From Candidatus Zymogenus saltonus (lineage in GTDB: Bacteria; Desulfobacterota; Zymogenia; Zymogenales; Zymogenaceae): 64,000 nucleotides of DNA. Shown piece after piece: positions 8,489-16,697 of the stretch. The notes below the pieces were generated by a model. That model did no database searches. It was given only the letters and a program-made list of their open reading frames with translations, and was not told where the DNA came from. Every line of letters starts with the position of its first letter. Positions within the stretch are counted from its first letter, which is position 1. A program made the translations under genes and the position numbers. The stretch covers positions 1-64,000 of the forward strand of contig JAFGIX010000060.1 in assembly GCA_016929395.1 (NCBI GenBank), written 5' to 3'.

Positions 8489-9117
8489 TAAAGATAAATC
8501 TCCTCGAAACAAGGGAAGTAAAAAAGAAAGAAACGCTGCGTCAGCAGGTTGTTATAGCGGTTCTGGCGCTCATTGCCACGCTGGGGATTATCGGATATTT
8601 CCATCTTGGAATTACGAAAAAAATTGAAGAGACGATTGAGAAGAAGGAAAAGTTAGACAATGATATAAAGACGCTGCAAAAAGAGGCGGAGGCCCTGAAG
8701 AAGTTCAAGAAACAGGTGAGTGATCTGGAATCGAGGCGAAATGTTATCAGGAACCTCCAGTCCGAGCGGAACGGCCCCGTTATGGTGATGGATGAAATAG
8801 CGGACGTTATGCCCCGGGAGCTCTGGATCGATGATTTCCAGCTTAAGGGCTCGAAATTGACCATAAAGGGGTATACGGCGGACAACGAAACCCTTGCAAC
8901 CTTTATGAGAAATTTGGATAGCAGTAATTATTTCAAGGGCATTACTTTAACTCAGAGCAAGAAGTCCCAAAAGGAGGGTCTTACGGTAAATACTTTCGCT
9001 CTGAGTATGGGGGTTATGTATCCAAAGATGGAGGGCGAAGAAGAAAAGGTAGCGGAGAAACCGGCGGAGAAAAAGAAGCCCGCAAAAAAGAAACCGGCGA
9101 AGAAAAAGAAAAAATAG
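8485..9117 (+). CDS. pilN: Type IV pilus inner-membrane protein PilN, Lys-rich tail
   Basis: This 210-residue bitopic membrane protein has a short cytoplasmic N-terminus with the conserved INLLETRE motif that PilM binds, a transmembrane helix at about residues 20-40, a coiled coil (about 45-90), and a periplasmic ferredoxin-like fold to about residue 180. The last 25 residues are unusual: a Pro/Ala/Lys tail (KKPAKKKPAKKKKK) not typical of PilN, which may bind peptidoglycan or acidic polymers. It pairs with PilO. About 175 non-coding bases separate it from pilO, whereas these genes are normally contiguous. Confidence 0.92.
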   Translation: MIKINLLETREVKKKETLRQQVVIAVLALIATLGIIGYFHLGITKKIEETIEKKEKLDNDIKTLQKEAEALKKFKKQVSDLESRRNVIRNLQSERNGPVMVMDEIADVMPRELWIDDFQLKGSKLTIKGYTADNETLATFMRNLDSSNYFKGITLTQSKKSQKEGLTVNTFALSMGVMYPKMEGEEEKVAEKPAEKKKPAKKKPAKKKKK

Positions 9118-9292
9118 TATCTTAGTATTGTTCCTTTTTGAGTGGACTTATGATTATATGCCCTGCGGATCTAGAAAGTAATTTTTATGGACAATGTCAT
9201 GTTGTTTATTGAGATGGAATCGATGTGGATAATTGAATCTTCCTTTTGTTGTCGTTTTAAGTAATAGTTAATAGTTAAAGGGGATCTAACCT

Positions 9293-9865
9293 GTGGCCTT
9301 TTCGTTGGATGTAATAAACAAGATACCGGGGTATCAAAGGGGTTTGATACTTCTTGGATTGATGATTCTTTTAGGCGTGGGGTATTACTTCGGGATCTAT
9401 ACCGGCAAAAAAGTGGAGCTGAAAAAGCAAGAAGATGCCGTGGCAAAATTAGAGAAGGATCTTCAAAAGCTCGAAGAGACCAAGAAAAATCTGGCGGCCT
9501 TTGAAGCGAAGGCGAAGAAGCTTGAGGTGGAGCTCGGAATCCTCGAGATAGAGATTCCGAAGAGCTCGGAAATACCCGACATATTGTCATATATCTCGAC
9601 CAGCGGAAAGGAATCCGGCCTTGATTTCCTTTTGTTCAAGCCGGGCAAGGAGAAGAACATAAAAGAAAAAAACTATATCGAGGTTCCGGTTTCCATTAGT
9701 GTAAAGGGTACTTACAACAGCTTCGCCGTATTCTTGGATAAGATCAGAACCTTGGACAGGATTATTAATGTGAGAAATATCACCATGAAGAAAAGCAGCA
9801 TAAGCGGAGGAAATGTAATCCTTCAGATATCCTGCACGGCCGTAACGTTTAAGTTCCCTAATTAA
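9293..9865 (+). CDS. pilO: Type IV pilus inner-membrane protein PilO
   Basis: This 190-residue protein starts at GTG with AAAGGGG upstream. It has one transmembrane helix (about residues 17-37), a coiled-coil segment (about 42-90), and a periplasmic domain ending near residue 190. The order TM, coiled coil, ferredoxin-like fold is that of PilO, which forms a heterodimer with PilN and contacts PilP. The motif around SSEIPDILSYISTSGKESGL is typical of the family. It is followed closely by pilP. Confidence 0.92.
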   Translation: MAFSLDVINKIPGYQRGLILLGLMILLGVGYYFGIYTGKKVELKKQEDAVAKLEKDLQKLEETKKNLAAFEAKAKKLEVELGILEIEIPKSSEIPDILSYISTSGKESGLDFLLFKPGKEKNIKEKNYIEVPVSISVKGTYNSFAVFLDKIRTLDRIINVRNITMKKSSISGGNVILQISCTAVTFKFPN

Positions 9866-9883
9866 GAATCTTTGGTAATAAGA

Positions 9884-10906
9884 ATGATGTTGAGAAAACA
9901 TAAATACTTAAGCTTGTTGGTGGTTGTTTTGTGCGTGTCCCTTTTCGGGGGATGTTCGGATATTATGGACAAGATACCTTTTTTAAAGTCCGAGACAAAA
10001 AAGGAAGTGTCCAAGAGGCAAAAACTCAGCGATCCAAATGATCCGAATGTAATCAAGAAAAGTACCGGGCCCAAGGATAAGGTGACGCCCCCTGGCGAGG
10101 GGGTGAAAGAGGAAGAAACGGAGGGAATTCCAGCCAAGCCCGAGGGTGATGAAACGGTTCAGCCCGAAAAGGAGAAAATCGCCAAAGGACCCGTACCGGA
10201 AAAGAAGGAAGAAGTGAAATCCCCAGGACCCGAGGACAAGACTCCCGTTGAGGATAAGGGGAAAGGCGTGCCTATAAAGCCTCCAAACGGAGATGCAAAG
10301 ACTCCAAAGGAGACGAAAGCTCCGGAGACGGTTGAGGGAGAAAAGCCCGAGAAGAAGGGAGAAAAGAAGGAGTCGGACACCGAAACCGCGGAAGCGCCCG
10401 AAAAGCTCGAACCGGAAAAGCCTTCCGTGGAGGACAAGGGAACGGAGAAGGATTCCGGGAAAGGGAATGTCATCGGGGAAGATATCGCACTCCTTCCGGC
10501 CTCTCCTGGATCCGAAATGCCTAAGGATGATACTGCGGCCAAGAAAGACGGATTCATTATCGATAAAGAATTTAAATATGATCCTACGAAGAAGAGGGAT
10601 CCCTTCAGGCCGTATAATGTAAAAATTGAAAAGAAGATTGAAAAGCCTGAGGAAGAGCTTACGCCGTTGCAGAAATTTAAACTTTCCCAGTTAACGGTAA
10701 AGGCGATAATTTACGATCCCGAGACGGATACGGGGGTGGCCATGATCGAGGATCCCACAAAGAGGGGTTACAACATCTATGTGGGCACGGAAATAGCGAA
10801 TGGGAAGGTCATTGCAATCACTCCCAGCGAGATTCGCGTTCAGGTTGAATTTACGGACTATTTTGACAATCCTAAAACTACAATTGAGACCTTGAAAGTA
10901 AAGTAA
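9884..10906 (+). CDS. pilP: Pilus lipoprotein PilP with very long low-complexity linker
   Basis: PilP links the PilNO inner-membrane complex to the PilQ secretin. The protein starts with a lipoprotein signal ending in LFGGC (Cys24 from the ATG at 9884; an in-frame TTG at 9872 is less likely). The C-terminal 110 or so residues hold the PilP fold, beginning with the family motif KKRDPFRPY and followed by LSQLTVKAII and a TKRGYNIYVGTEI block. Between them lie about 180 residues rich in Lys, Pro and Glu with repeated KxPE-like steps. Ordinary PilP is about 170-180 residues, so this form is nearly doubled by the linker, which would allow a longer reach across the periplasm. Confidence 0.9.
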   Translation: MMLRKHKYLSLLVVVLCVSLFGGCSDIMDKIPFLKSETKKEVSKRQKLSDPNDPNVIKKSTGPKDKVTPPGEGVKEEETEGIPAKPEGDETVQPEKEKIAKGPVPEKKEEVKSPGPEDKTPVEDKGKGVPIKPPNGDAKTPKETKAPETVEGEKPEKKGEKKESDTETAEAPEKLEPEKPSVEDKGTEKDSGKGNVIGEDIALLPASPGSEMPKDDTAAKKDGFIIDKEFKYDPTKKRDPFRPYNVKIEKKIEKPEEELTPLQKFKLSQLTVKAIIYDPETDTGVAMIEDPTKRGYNIYVGTEIANGKVIAITPSEIRVQVEFTDYFDNPKTTIETLKVK

Positions 10907-10920
10907 TGGAGGGGAAATAG

Positions 10921-13695
10921 ATGATTTTACTTAGAAAATTATTAAAATTTCCTTTTGGATCGATACTCCTTTTGATACTCACACTAATTATTTTCGGATG
11001 TGCAACCACGGCTACAGGTCCGGGCACTTCAACGTCGATGAAGGGAAAGAGTGTCCAGCTCGAATCGGTTACGGAGATGAAAGACAAAGTGATCATTTCC
11101 CTGAAATCCGAGGGCAAGCTTGATTACACACCCTATCGGTTGGAGTCTCCATTGAGGTTGGTGGTTGATATGCCCAATGCGCTCTTCGAGGAATCCGAAA
11201 AGAAGGTATCTGTTGAAAACGGGACTATAAGCACCATCAATCAAAAGAATATGACCACAGACGGGAAGAATGTCGCCAGGTTGGAGATATATCTCGTCGG
11301 TGATACCAACTATCTCATTCCTGAGCAGGTGGGCAACACCCTCAAGATCGAGATTCAGAGGCTCGATGGGGCGGGAACCTCGGCCCTTGAGGATGGTGCC
11401 GTTCCGAAAACGGGTGAAGTCGCCCCCAAGACCGAAGAGAAGAAATGGACCAATTCCGCCACAAAGATCATCAACGTGGAGAAATCGGATGACGTCTCCG
11501 GAACCAAGATCACCATATTTGCGGACGGATATGTAAAGGACTTCGAGTCTTTCGTCCTTGAAGACCCGTATCGTCTTGTGGTTGATATCAGCGGTGTAAA
11601 GAGCAGTTATCCGAATAAATCGATCGAGGTGGGCAGCAAGGATGTAAAGAATATCAGGATAGGGATTCATCCGGACAAGGTGAGGTTCGTTTTCGAGTCG
11701 GGGATCTCGAGCGGTCTCAATAAATACAATGTTTACTCCAAAGAGAACAAGTTGATGGTGGTCTTCGGCAAGGCCATCGATACCGCCTTTGAGTCCGATA
11801 CAGCGGAGACCACGACGCCTGCCTCGAAAACGCCGTCTGCGCCTTTATCGGGAGGAGCGGTAAAGCTGAACGAGATTAAATATGAAGACAAGGCGGACGT
11901 TTCAAGGGTGATCATAAGCGCGAGCGGCACGGCGGACTATACGGCGAAGATGATCTCGGATTCTAGCGTGGTCGTGGACATTCCAAACGCCGTGATAGAT
12001 CAATCTTTGAATAAGAGCCTCGACGTATCGAAGTCCGATGGCCCAATAAAGAGTATCAAAACGTACAGGACCGAGACCGGGGGTGTATCGTCTGCGAGGG
12101 TTATCGTTGAGCTTTCAAAGAGGGTTGCATACAACTACTTTTCCGAGGGCACCAATATAATAGTCGATTTCTCTAAGAGGGAGGGGGTATCTTTGGCTCC
12201 CGATACTACGAAGATCGAGGATGAGGGCGTAAAGCCCAAAGATATAACCCTTGCACAGCCCGCAACACTGCCAGGGGAAACCCCATCCACCACGGAGTCC
12301 GAGGTGGCGGCCCCTGAGGTCACGGGTCCCGGAGGCGATACGTTCGGAGAGACGGGGGACGGGGAGACCAAATACACGGGAAAGAAGATATCCCTTGTTT
12401 TTACAAACGCCGACATTAGAAACATCTTCCAGCTTATTGCAGAGGTAAGCAACCTCAATATGCTGGTCGATTCGGACGTTCGCGGCAGGATTACCCTACG
12501 TCTGGTGAAGGTCCCGTGGGATCAGGCCCTCGATATTATCCTGTCTACCACCGGTCTCGGCATGACGAGGGTGGGTAACGTAATACGTATTGCCAGAAGG
12601 ACAACCCTTGCCAGGGAGCGCACCACGGAGCTGGCGTCCAGAAGGGCCCAGGAGGAGCTGGAGGATCTCGTTACGAGAAAAGTCGATCTTAGCTACGCGC
12701 CATTGACAGCCGTTCAGGCCGTTATAAGGCCGATGCTCAGCGCCAGGGGATCGATAACGACCTTTACCCAGACCCAGTCACTGCTGATCACGGATATTGC
12801 CGCCCGGCTCGATGATATCTTGAAGGTGATCAAAAAACTCGACGTTGCAACGCCCGAGATACGCCTCGAGGTGAGGATCGTGGAGGCGAGCGACACCTTC
12901 ACGCAGGAGCTGGGGGTCAACTGGGTCATTGCACACTTTGACGATGATGCCAACAACGGGTACAGCGGAAGTAAGACCACCGGCGGTACCCTGGCGAACA
13001 CATTTTTGAACAACACGAATATTTTTGACTCCGGCTTCGGGGCGATCTTCCCCTCCGTCCCGTCTTCCGCCCTCGGCGTCGGCGGCGCCTCGGTTGTAAT
13101 CGGTCTCCTCGAAGATACCTTGAGGCTAGATATTCAATTAAGGGCACTCGAATCCATGGGGGAGGTGGAGATTATAGAATCCCCGAAGATAAGGGTGCTG
13201 AACAACGTTGCCGCGGAGTTGTCCATTACGAGGAGGATACCGATACGAAACGTTACAACCGAAACCAGTGAAGAAGGCAATGTCAGCACGGAATCGGAGA
13301 TTACATATCAAAATATCGTCACGGATCTCAAGATTACTCCCACCATCTCCGCGGACAAGAGGGTAAGACTGGATGTGGAGCTCACCCATACAACTCTTGG
13401 AGACGCGGTCAGCATTACGCTGGACGGTGTCCTGAATACCTACTATATTACCGATACCAAGGAGATTGACACTGAGGTATTGGTAAATAACCGCGACACG
13501 GTGGTGATCGGTGGGCTTTACAGAAAGAGAAAGTCGAATGTTGACCTGGGACTTCCGCTGCTTAAGGACATCCCCGTTTTGGGATGGCTCTTTAAGACAA
13601 GGACAACGGAAGATACAAGAAGGGAGCTCTTGATTTTTGTGACTCCCACAATTGTCAGAGAGAGCGAGGGTGTTGTCTCCGAGATCAACGAGTAG
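10921..13695 (+). CDS. pilQ: Type IV pilus secretin PilQ, lipoprotein with AMIN domains
   Basis: This 924-residue outer-membrane secretin forms the channel through which the pilus leaves the cell. In order: a lipoprotein signal (IIFGC, Cys27), three AMIN-like peptidoglycan-binding domains (about residues 45-140, 180-290 and 320-420), a Ser/Thr/Pro/Glu linker, an STN/N0 domain (about 490-555), an N1 domain, and the secretin beta-barrel domain ending with VVIGGLYRKRKS, GLPLLKDIPVLGWLF and LLIFVTPTIV. PilQ is often not lipidated; a lipobox here fits dependence on an outer-membrane pilotin such as the TPR lipoprotein at 4114. A terminator follows directly. Confidence 0.95.
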   Translation: MILLRKLLKFPFGSILLLILTLIIFGCATTATGPGTSTSMKGKSVQLESVTEMKDKVIISLKSEGKLDYTPYRLESPLRLVVDMPNALFEESEKKVSVENGTISTINQKNMTTDGKNVARLEIYLVGDTNYLIPEQVGNTLKIEIQRLDGAGTSALEDGAVPKTGEVAPKTEEKKWTNSATKIINVEKSDDVSGTKITIFADGYVKDFESFVLEDPYRLVVDISGVKSSYPNKSIEVGSKDVKNIRIGIHPDKVRFVFESGISSGLNKYNVYSKENKLMVVFGKAIDTAFESDTAETTTPASKTPSAPLSGGAVKLNEIKYEDKADVSRVIISASGTADYTAKMISDSSVVVDIPNAVIDQSLNKSLDVSKSDGPIKSIKTYRTETGGVSSARVIVELSKRVAYNYFSEGTNIIVDFSKREGVSLAPDTTKIEDEGVKPKDITLAQPATLPGETPSTTESEVAAPEVTGPGGDTFGETGDGETKYTGKKISLVFTNADIRNIFQLIAEVSNLNMLVDSDVRGRITLRLVKVPWDQALDIILSTTGLGMTRVGNVIRIARRTTLARERTTELASRRAQEELEDLVTRKVDLSYAPLTAVQAVIRPMLSARGSITTFTQTQSLLITDIAARLDDILKVIKKLDVATPEIRLEVRIVEASDTFTQELGVNWVIAHFDDDANNGYSGSKTTGGTLANTFLNNTNIFDSGFGAIFPSVPSSALGVGGASVVIGLLEDTLRLDIQLRALESMGEVEIIESPKIRVLNNVAAELSITRRIPIRNVTTETSEEGNVSTESEITYQNIVTDLKITPTISADKRVRLDVELTHTTLGDAVSITLDGVLNTYYITDTKEIDTEVLVNNRDTVVIGGLYRKRKSNVDLGLPLLKDIPVLGWLFKTRTTEDTRRELLIFVTPTIVRESEGVVSEINE

Positions 13696-13721
13696 GGAGA
13701 TTATCTCTCCCCATAATAAAT

Positions 13722-13754
13722 GCGCGCCCGTTTTTTCGGGTGCGCTTATTTTTT
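13722..13754 (+). terminator. Rho-independent terminator after pilQ
   Basis: GCGCGCCCG (13722-13730) pairs with CGGGTGCGC (13737-13745), with one G-T wobble and a T6 loop, and a T-rich tract follows (13746-13754). A second small hairpin, GGGAGA/TCTCCC (13695-13711), lies just upstream at the pilQ stop. This ends the pil operon. Confidence 0.85.
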
Positions 13755-13953
13755 GTTTATTTTCCACCGTTGTCGAATCGCAATAAAGGATTTTTAAAGT
13801 GTGAGGTGTGATTGAGGCGTTCGATTACGGCGGTATATCGGACAAGTTTTGCCGGATTCTCATAAAAGAGTTTTCACGAAGGGCGGGACAGCCACATAAT
13901 GTCTTGTTTTTTGATCGCCTGAATTTTTTAAAGGACTTTTTTTATTTAGGATT

Positions 13954-15111
13954 ATGTTTCATTTCGTATCGGCGGGGGAATCCCACGGGCCGGGTGTAAT
14001 CTCGTTGATTTCCGGCGTCCCCTCGGGGTTCCCGGTAAAATTGGACGATATAAACTCTGAGCTCAAGAGGCGGCAGAAGGGATACGGGAGGGGCGGGAGG
14101 ATGGCCATAGAGCGGGATAAGGCTCAGATACTCTCGGGGATCAGGGGCGGATTTACCATAGGGAGTCCGGTCGCTTTTTTAATCGAGAACAAGGATTGGG
14201 AAAACTGGGCCCCGTACATGGATCCCGTCGAGGTTATCCATGCCGGCAGGGAGGTGACAAGACCACGGCCTGGCCACGCCGACCTCGCCGGAGGGATCAA
14301 GTACGGCCATACCGATCTCAGAAACGTCCTGGAGCGGGCGAGCGCCCGGGAAACCGCCGCCCGAACCGCCGCAGGGGCGCTGGCAAAGATCATCCTGTCT
14401 CAATTTGATGTGGAGTTCTTCGGCTATGTCCTGTCCATTGGAGATATGGTAATCGATCCGGGGGAAACCCCGCTGAGCGTCAGGGGTCAAAACGCCCAGA
14501 AATCAATATTTTCCCTGCCGGTTACCGACGAGGATGAAATCTTGAAGGAAGCCGTGGACAAAGTAAAGGGGGAGGGGGATACCCTCGGCGGCGTGGTGGA
14601 GGTCGTTGTCGCCGGAGTCCCGCCGGGGCTCGGAGGCCCGGAGCAATGGTACACCCGGCTTGATGCTAAGCTTGCGGCGGCCCTCATGAGCATCCCAGCG
14701 GTAAAGGGTGTCGAGGTCGGAGACGGCTTTGAAACCGCAAGGAAAAGGGGGAAAGACGCCCACGACGAGATATTCTTCGACGAGTCGAGGAGATTTTATA
14801 GAAAGACGAATCGGGCCGGCGGGATAGAGGGGGGGATAACCAATGGAGCCCCGATCGTTGTGAGAGCCGCCATGAAACCTATCCCGACCCTCATGAGCCC
14901 CCTCCATTCCGTGGACATCAGATCGAAGGAGGAGATAAGCGCCCAGGCCGAGAGGTCCGACGTCATGGCCGTTCCCGCCCTCTCCGTTATTGCGGAGGCA
15001 ATGGTTGCCGTGGTGTTGGCCGGCGAGTTTCTGGGAAAATTTGGGGGAGACAATCTCGAGGATATATCGAGGAGCTATAAGAGCTATCTCGACAGGATAA
15101 GCCTTTACTGA
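13954..15111 (+). CDS. aroC: Chorismate synthase
   Basis: This 385-residue enzyme catalyses the last shikimate-pathway step, EPSP to chorismate, with reduced FMN. Signatures are GESHGPGV at the N-terminus, the RNVLERASARETAARTA block, and the AERSDVMAVPA block near the C-terminus. Length is normal. It starts at ATG with AGGATT just upstream; about 200 bases separate it from the pil terminator. The next gene, aroK, begins two bases after its stop, so aroC-aroK-aroB form an operon. Confidence 0.97.
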   Translation: MFHFVSAGESHGPGVISLISGVPSGFPVKLDDINSELKRRQKGYGRGGRMAIERDKAQILSGIRGGFTIGSPVAFLIENKDWENWAPYMDPVEVIHAGREVTRPRPGHADLAGGIKYGHTDLRNVLERASARETAARTAAGALAKIILSQFDVEFFGYVLSIGDMVIDPGETPLSVRGQNAQKSIFSLPVTDEDEILKEAVDKVKGEGDTLGGVVEVVVAGVPPGLGGPEQWYTRLDAKLAAALMSIPAVKGVEVGDGFETARKRGKDAHDEIFFDESRRFYRKTNRAGGIEGGITNGAPIVVRAAMKPIPTLMSPLHSVDIRSKEEISAQAERSDVMAVPALSVIAEAMVAVVLAGEFLGKFGGDNLEDISRSYKSYLDRISLY

Positions 15112-15113
15112 AT

Positions 15114-15641
15114 ATGGGGAAAAACGTCGTATTAGTCGGATTTATGGGCACGGGGAAGTCGAGGGTGGGGAGTATCCTCGCAAGGAAGATGAGGAGGAGA
15201 TTTATAGATCTCGACGATGAGATAGTTAGACAAAGCGGCATCAGCATCAAAGAGATATTTGACAGGTACGGAGAAGACCGCTTCAGGGAGCTGGAGTCGG
15301 AGGCCGTAAGGAGGGTGTCTTCGATGGAAGATCTCGTCATATCCACGGGGGGCGGGGTGCTCATCAGGGAGGAGAATGTAGAGATGCTCAAACAAAACGG
15401 TGTCTTGGTCTGTCTCGAGGCCTCGGCAGGGGAGATCTTAAGAAGGGTGGGGGGGCGGACCCACCGGCCACTTCTCAACGTGGAGGACAAGATTGGGGCG
15501 ATAGAGGAGAAGATCGAGGAAAGACGCCGATTCTATGCTTTCGCCGACCTGAGCGTAGATACGGAAAAGGGGGGGCCGGATATGATTGCGGCGGAGGTTT
15601 TTAAGGCGTTTTCTGATTACGTGAAAGATGGAAGAGATTAA
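15114..15641 (+). CDS. aroK: Shikimate kinase
   Basis: This 175-residue P-loop kinase phosphorylates shikimate at O3. Walker A is GFMGTGKS (residues 9-16), followed by the shikimate-binding IDLDDEI motif, the RELES segment, and STGGGV (Walker B-like region). The lid Arg lies in the GRTHRPLL motif. Its 3' end overlaps aroB by 14 bases in another frame, indicating tight coupling. Confidence 0.96.
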   Translation: MGKNVVLVGFMGTGKSRVGSILARKMRRRFIDLDDEIVRQSGISIKEIFDRYGEDRFRELESEAVRRVSSMEDLVISTGGGVLIREENVEMLKQNGVLVCLEASAGEILRRVGGRTHRPLLNVEDKIGAIEEKIEERRRFYAFADLSVDTEKGGPDMIAAEVFKAFSDYVKDGRD

Positions 15642-16689
15642 GGTCAATCTGGGGGAGAGGTCCTATCCCATTTATATAGGATTTGGAATATTGGACGATG
15701 CCGGCTCGCTTTTAGAAGCGGCAGATGTGTGCGTCCTCACAAATCCGGTTGTGGAATCCCTTTACTTCGGGAGACTCGAGGCGGCAATAAAGGACGCCGG
15801 GATCGAGGTCACAAGGATCATAGTGCCGGACGGGGAGGAATCCAAGAATTTTGACGTTTTATGCAAGGTTTACGATTCCCTTGTTACGGCCGGGGCGGCA
15901 AGATCAACCCCACTTTTGACGCTCGGGGGGGGCGTGATCGGAGACTTGGGGGGGTTCGCGGCGGGGAGTTTCATGAGGGGCATCCCCTACGTGCAGATAC
16001 CTACAACCCTCCTGTCCCAGGTCGACTCCTCGGTTGGAGGAAAGACCGCCGTAAACCACCCCAGCGGGAAGAACCTGATAGGGCTCTTTTACCAGCCCAA
16101 GTTCGTGCTTATTGACATCAATACCCTCAAAACGCTTCCGGAGGAGGAGTTTCTCTCCGGTCTTGCCGAGGTAATCAAGTACGGTATAATATCGGATCGG
16201 GAGCTCTTCGATTATTTGGAATCGAAGAGGGATAGAATCCTGAATAAGGACGGGGAAGCGATTAAGTATATAATAAAGTCCTCTCTTAAAATCAAGGCGG
16301 ATATAGTGTCGAGGGACGAGAGGGAGGCCGGGCTTCGGGCCGTCCTTAACTTCGGGCACACCTTTGGGCACGCGGTGGAGAATCTCACCGGGTACGGGGT
16401 TGTAAAACATGGAATGGCCGTTGCAAAGGGGATGGCCGTATCGATCGAGATTTCAAGAAAGATGGGGTTGTTGTCGGGATCGGAACAAGACAGGATGTTG
16501 AATCTTCTCGAAGATTACGGCTTTGATCTTTCGCTGCCAAAATTTTCAAAAGGAGAATATGAAAGCGTGATTAATTATGATAAAAAGGCCAGTGGCGAGG
16601 CAATTAATTTTGTCTTGACAGAGGGCATAGGGTGTGTTAGCTTAAAAATGGAGAGGGTCTCAGATATAGTTGATATTATTGAATTTTAG
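15628..16689 (+). CDS. aroB: 3-dehydroquinate synthase
   Basis: This 353-residue NAD- and metal-dependent enzyme converts DAHP to 3-dehydroquinate. The GGGVIGDLGGFAA and PTTLLSQVDSSVGGKT motifs bind NAD and substrate. The metal ligands are the Glu in the LAEVIKYG segment and the His residues of NFGHTFGHA. It is the last of the aroC-K-B cluster and is followed 8 bases later by a TPR gene. Confidence 0.96.
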   Translation: MEEIKVNLGERSYPIYIGFGILDDAGSLLEAADVCVLTNPVVESLYFGRLEAAIKDAGIEVTRIIVPDGEESKNFDVLCKVYDSLVTAGAARSTPLLTLGGGVIGDLGGFAAGSFMRGIPYVQIPTTLLSQVDSSVGGKTAVNHPSGKNLIGLFYQPKFVLIDINTLKTLPEEEFLSGLAEVIKYGIISDRELFDYLESKRDRILNKDGEAIKYIIKSSLKIKADIVSRDEREAGLRAVLNFGHTFGHAVENLTGYGVVKHGMAVAKGMAVSIEISRKMGLLSGSEQDRMLNLLEDYGFDLSLPKFSKGEYESVINYDKKASGEAINFVLTEGIGCVSLKMERVSDIVDIIEF

Positions 16690-16697
16690 GGTGCTTC

